The translations under genes and the position numbers were made by a program. From positions 25,021 through 89,020 of the forward strand of contig DAHUYN010000010.1 of the NCBI GenBank assembly GCA_027315165.1: 64,000 nt of DNA. Direction: 5' to 3'. Below, piece by piece: positions 60,081-64,000 of the stretch (position 1 is the stretch's first letter; every line of letters begins with the position of its first letter). The DNA comes from Thermoplasmata archaeon. Its GTDB lineage: Archaea; Thermoplasmatota; Thermoplasmata; Lutacidiplasmatales; UBA184. The notes below the pieces were generated by a model. That model saw nothing but the letters and a program-made list of their open reading frames with translations. It searched no databases and had not been told where the DNA came from.

Positions 60081-60523
60081 ACGCCCACCGCTTCGGCCAG
60101 GACGGACGGTCGGATCAACCAGTGGAGCGCCTCGGGGGTGGAGATGTCGACCGGCCTCCCCAGGAGCTCCGTGGCTCGCCCTTTGAGCTCCATCCTCGCG
60201 AGGAGTCCGATGGGCGGATGGAATCGGACCAGCAAGTCGACATCGCTTCGCGGGCGGGCGCTACCCCTCGCCACCGAGCCGAACACTTGGAGATCGGTGC
60301 CGCCATACTCGGCGGTCAGCGCCAGCAAGGCGACCCGCTTCGGTCCGATGACCTCGGCGATGCCCTGGCCATGCCTTCGGTGTCTGTGCGCCGGCAACGC
60401 CGGGGCCGGCTGGTCCCACGCCTTCGACTTGCACCGCGGACACAACCGGACCGGAGACTTCCGGAGACGCCAGACGTACCCACATCGGTAGCATCCGAGT
60501 AGCCCGCCTCCCAGATCCGGCAT
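60077..60523 (-). CDS. MNT-type nucleotidyltransferase with N-terminal zinc ribbon (MntA-like)
   Basis: CYRCGYVWRLRKSPVRLCPRCKSKAWDQP then VFGSVARGSARPRSDVDLLVRF (GS-x9-DxD). Confidence 0.82.
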   Translation of the reverse strand: MPDLGGGLLGCYRCGYVWRLRKSPVRLCPRCKSKAWDQPAPALPAHRHRRHGQGIAEVIGPKRVALLALTAEYGGTDLQVFGSVARGSARPRSDVDLLVRFHPPIGLLARMELKGRATELLGRPVDISTPEALHWLIRPSVLAEAVGV

Positions 60524-60535
60524 CGACCCTGGAGA

Positions 60536-60555
60536 GTAGGCGTTCAGGTTTGTGG
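60536..60555 (+). repeat. Left terminal inverted repeat of IS66-like element
   Basis: GTAGGCGTTCAGGTTTGTGG. Confidence 0.8.
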
Positions 60556-62067
60556 TCAGCCTGACGGAGCGCCGAAGGCTGGGTAGCCCTTCCCCTGCAA
60601 GGCATCTCTTGTCACTGTCAGGAAGTTCACACGTCGCATCCGGCATGTCCGATAGATCGACATCAACCGCTCGAGCACCCACGCCCCCTCCCACGACCGG
60701 CGGCCTCCGCTGATCTTCCGGTAGAGCACGCCCTGCCTCACGTGGTTCTCCGCGAGGTTGTTATGCCACGCCACCCCGGGCTTGCGCACGAAGGTGAAGA
60801 TCATCCGTCGTTTCCCCCATAGCTCCTTCGAGATCCGTGCGGCGTCCCGGTCCCTCCAGTCATGGAGCGCGAGGTGGGCCAGCGCCCGCCTCGCTCCTTG
60901 GTGAACCCTCCGCCGCTCCCGTCCCGGGGCGTTCGGATGGCCTTCCGACCAGAGCACCGTCGTGCGCAGCAGCCCTCGCAACCGATCGGCGAACTCTAGG
61001 AACTCCTCCGGAGGATGCCCCGCGCTGACCAGCTTCGCCGGGACCTCCCTCAGCAGCGGCCGAGGCTCGATTCGGTGGAGCACCTCGGCCCGCTCGAGCC
61101 ACCGATTGATGTCGAGGAGGTCGAGCTGGTGGCTCGCGGTGGTCACGCAGTTGTAGGGGTCCCACCCATCGCGCACGAGAGTTCCCTCGAACCCCTCGAG
61201 GATCTCCCGGACCACGTCCTGCCCCCGGCTCGGCGCGATGCGGTAGACGACCGCCTGGAGGTGGACGAACACCCACAGCCAGCCGTTCTCCCCGCGGATG
61301 CGGAAGCTGGTCTCGTCTCCGTGGACCACCGGGACGTGGCGCACCTGGGCCTTGAGCGATTCGTAGAGCGGTCCCAGCGCCTCGGCGGCCCAGTGCTCCA
61401 TCTTCAGGATCGCCGCGGGGCTCACGTGAACCCCGTGCGCCTCCTCGAGGCACTCGACCACTTTCGCGATGCTCAGCCCGAGCATCCGAAGGTGGATCAC
61501 CCTCGAGATCAGCACGAACCCGAACTGCTGATGGGGTGGGAACGGGTCCGGGGGCTCGACGCGATGATGGCAGCCCGGACAGCTGTAGCGGGGAATCTCG
61601 ACCTCGAAGACGAGCGGCTCGGGAGGGGGAAGGTCGGTGATCGTTCGGTGCCGGACCTCGAAGGGAGCTCCGAGCCGTCGGCCGCAGTCGGTGCACCGCT
61701 CGAGGGAGAGGCGCAGCGGTGGGGCGTTGGGCTCGGGCCGCGGTCGACCCCGGCCCGGGTGGCCGACCTGGCCTCCCGCGGGCTTGGGAGGATCCTCTCG
61801 AACGGGCCGGCGGTAGAACACACGGCTGGAGGGAACGCCCCACGCCTCGGCGGTCTTGTCGTCAGGTACAAGGAGGTGGAGGGTCGACTTGTAGCGGCGC
61901 AGTTCCTCCCTGGTGCGGCGGAGCTCCTCGCGGAGCCGCTCGACTTCCTCGTCAAGCCTCTCGGCCCTACGGAGTCGGGCGAGGATGGCGCGGCGCTCCT
62001 CTTGGGAGAGGGGAACATCCCCCTCTCGATCCTCGTCGAGTGCGTGCTCGAGCCGAAGGGTGCTCAT
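60556..62067 (-). CDS. IS66-family-like transposase
   Basis: GGQVGHPGRGRPRP, CxxC zinc pairs, VVHGDETSFRIRGENGWLWVF, DGWDPYN, WHNNLAENHVRQGVLYRKISGGRRS. Confidence 0.92.
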   Translation of the reverse strand: MSTLRLEHALDEDREGDVPLSQEERRAILARLRRAERLDEEVERLREELRRTREELRRYKSTLHLLVPDDKTAEAWGVPSSRVFYRRPVREDPPKPAGGQVGHPGRGRPRPEPNAPPLRLSLERCTDCGRRLGAPFEVRHRTITDLPPPEPLVFEVEIPRYSCPGCHHRVEPPDPFPPHQQFGFVLISRVIHLRMLGLSIAKVVECLEEAHGVHVSPAAILKMEHWAAEALGPLYESLKAQVRHVPVVHGDETSFRIRGENGWLWVFVHLQAVVYRIAPSRGQDVVREILEGFEGTLVRDGWDPYNCVTTASHQLDLLDINRWLERAEVLHRIEPRPLLREVPAKLVSAGHPPEEFLEFADRLRGLLRTTVLWSEGHPNAPGRERRRVHQGARRALAHLALHDWRDRDAARISKELWGKRRMIFTFVRKPGVAWHNNLAENHVRQGVLYRKISGGRRSWEGAWVLERLMSIYRTCRMRRVNFLTVTRDALQGKGYPAFGAPSG

Positions 62068-62142
62068 CTCGCCCTCGCGTTGCGAGGGCGCAGAGGACCG
62101 GAAAGTTGTTACGCTCGACAGGAATCAGGCAGCTTGGGGGCG

Positions 62143-62162
62143 CCAGAATCCTGAATGCCTAC
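62143..62162 (-). repeat. Right terminal inverted repeat of IS66-like element
   Basis: Reverse complement GTAGGCATTCAGGATTCTGG. Confidence 0.8.
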
Positions 62163-62196
62163 GGAGATGTTAGTCCCAATCTAGGAGGTAGAAAGG

Positions 62197-62751
62197 ATGC
62201 GGTTCGATGTCGCCCGGGCCAATGCTGAAGGTGAGCGTTGGGAGGTCGCCGTCATCGGAGGGGTGATTGTCGTGATTGCAGTCCTCGCTTTCGGAGCATA
62301 CGAGTTTCTCCGGTCCGGGGGCGACTCGCTTCTGGCTTTCATGGCGGGAGTCGCTGTTGTTGCCTTCCTGGCGACTGCGACTCTAATCGTCGTTCGATCC
62401 CTATCCTCACCTCTGGAGCGGGTAGATGTCGAGGGATTCGTCGTCACGCTGAGGTTCAGGAAAGGGCAATCGAGATCGATCAACTTAGCCGAGACAGACG
62501 GCGGCGACGGAATTCGAATACTGATCCGCCCACCCGGTACCACTTCCCACGACCGCGGTCAGCAATCCTACCTAATCAGCCTGGGATCTGGCGGCTCGAG
62601 ATGGCGCGTCACTCCTGAGGCCCACGAGGGACTTCTCGCTGCGGCTCGCCAACTCAAGCTAGATGTAACTACCGGCCCGTGCCCAGAGTTCGGCTCGAGA
62701 GCGACGCAAGAGGTCAGGATTTGGCCGAAAGGAACAGCTCGAAGGGCGTGA
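62197..62751 (+). CDS. Small membrane protein (two TM helices) with soluble C-terminal domain, unknown
   Basis: ATG preceded by AGGAGGT-like TAGGAGGTAGAAAGG; VAVIGGVIVVIAVLAFGAYEFL and LLAFMAGVAVVAFLATATLIVV helices. Confidence 0.65.
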   Translation: MRFDVARANAEGERWEVAVIGGVIVVIAVLAFGAYEFLRSGGDSLLAFMAGVAVVAFLATATLIVVRSLSSPLERVDVEGFVVTLRFRKGQSRSINLAETDGGDGIRILIRPPGTTSHDRGQQSYLISLGSGGSRWRVTPEAHEGLLAAARQLKLDVTTGPCPEFGSRATQEVRIWPKGTARRA

Positions 62752-63567
62752 CCAACTTGGCATCCACTTGCTCCTTTCGTTGGCGAGGGCAACGAGTAGT
62801 CCCACCGGCGAGCTTGTGCACTGCGACCGGTCCGGCCGAGACGTGAGCTCGACTGGGATTAGGGTAGAGTTCTCTCCTCTCGACCGGTCCGAGAAGAGTC
62901 GCAGTCTGTCGGGAATCCGTGCGACTGCTAGCGCCTCTCGACTGCGGTCGAGGGTCGGCTACCCGAAGCCGGAATACCTCCCGCTTCGAGCCCTGGTCTC
63001 CTCCCACGGTTCGTCCGGCCTCGAGGCCGAGGTATGGCGACTGGGGCCCGCGTTTCGCGGCTAGCCCGGGCCTAGGTTTCTTCGACCTTGACCTTCGTCG
63101 ACTCGGACTCGCGCCTCAGCACTCCCGTTTGCGGCTGGCCATTCGCCGCGGCTACCAGCCTCGAGTCCCGAGTCAGGCGGAAAGAGGAGGTCCTCGATTG
63201 GAGCGCGAGAGAGGACGAAGGGACAGTTCTGCGCCGAGGGTCGGCGCTCGGGTGACGACGTAGACGGCTGCGAGCCCTTCAGACTCATCCGGGCGCCTCA
63301 TTGCACGGACCGTCTAGCGCGACGGGGCAGCCAGTCTCGTCGAGTTGGAGCTTGGTTCCTCGCTGGCGCGTTCGTTGCCTCCCCCCAGGATGGGGGGGCT
63401 CGACTCTCGAAGCACCCCGAGTGTTCGTTAGGCTCCCTACGAACACCCTCCGTCGTCCGGCAGGTTTTCGTCTCAAATCTGAAGGGGGCCATCACGAGAG
63501 ACTGACTCGAGAGTGCACGCATAGGCCTCCCCTCCATGACCCTTGTCGGATGTTTGAGACGTCCGAT

Positions 63568-63708
63568 CTATCGTTCGAGCAGCAGGGCTCGAGGTCCGTC
63601 GGCAATCTTGCCGAACTCGCGATCGGTCGTGACTATCGTGGGAATCGACTTCACTCGCGCGAGCGCCAGAAGAATGCAGTCAGAGAAGCTGAAGTCGTAA
63701 CCCTTCAC
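63568..63708 (-). pseudogene. C-terminal remnant of a PIN-domain (VapC-like) gene
   Basis: Minus strand reads VKGYDFSFSDCILLALARVKSIPTIVTTDREFGKIADGPRALLLER*, a PIN C-terminal half with no N-terminal half in frame; absent from the ORF track. Confidence 0.55.
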
Positions 63709-63790
63709 GAATGGGCTTGGCAGGTCACGGGGCCGCAGTTGTTCCGCCGGACCGTCAGTACTTTATCCGGGAAGCTCTTCCCCTCTCGGC

Positions 63791-64000
63791 GTGAGCAAGC
63801 GCCGATCGGTGCGGCCGGTCACCTTCACCGCCGAGGAATGGCGGACCCATTTGGAACTGGATGCCCAGCTCCGCGAACAGAATCGAATCCAGCGGCAGTT
63901 GATCGCGCGCCTCGAAGAGAACCTCGAACTCCTCCAGGGGCGGCTGCCGCCACCCCCGGACTGGGTCAAGCCCAACGTCCCCGAGCGCCCCGAGGAGGAG
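63791..64000 (+). CDS. N-terminal part of a second transposase-like protein (runs off window)
   Basis: GTG start; VSKRRSVRPVTFTAEEWRTHLELDAQLREQNRIQRQLIARLEENLELLQGRLPPPPDWVKPNVPERPEEE, resembles the N-terminus of IS66-type transposases. Confidence 0.6.
   Translation, partial: MSKRRSVRPVTFTAEEWRTHLELDAQLREQNRIQRQLIARLEENLELLQGRLPPPPDWVKPNVPERPEEE

Larger units (their letters stand above)
60536..62162 (-). mobile_element. Complete IS66-like insertion sequence (single transposase ORF), 1627 bp
   Basis: 20-bp imperfect TIRs GTAGGCGTTCAGGTTTGTGG / GTAGGCATTCAGGATTCTGG (17/20), flanked by direct GGAGA (60531-60535 and 62163-62167). Confidence 0.85.

Overview
The window is about 64 kb of very GC-rich archaeal chromosome. 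Gene content fits a Thermoplasmatota-like euryarchaeon: proteasome beta, PAN, CDC48, aCPSF1, MCM, HerA, SepF, archaeal r-proteins/RpoN, Cgi121 and an initiator tRNA with an A1-U72 pair. The lineage is inferred, not tested. From 1 to about 57.2 kb it is mostly a dense housekeeping chromosome. From about 57.6 kb to the end, composition becomes locally AT-richer and gene content becomes accessory: small membrane proteins, an MNT/HEPN pair, a complete IS66-like element with inverted repeats and a short target duplication, a PIN-domain remnant, and a second transposase start cut by the window edge. The strongest non-routine observations are two tRNA genes with small introns outside the anticodon loop: tRNA-Gly(UCC) in the T-loop and initiator tRNA-Met in the D-loop. 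Each can be folded by hand into a bulge-helix-bulge whose standard cleavage restores a normal tRNA. Next are a translationally coupled mutS-mutL-PD-(D/E)XK nuclease operon, an MNT/HEPN module with a zinc-ribbon MNT and a HEPN lacking the canonical His/Tyr, and an aspS gene whose conserved N-terminus lies upstream of any usable in-frame start. All calls come from reading the sequence and the supplied ORF track; no searches were run.
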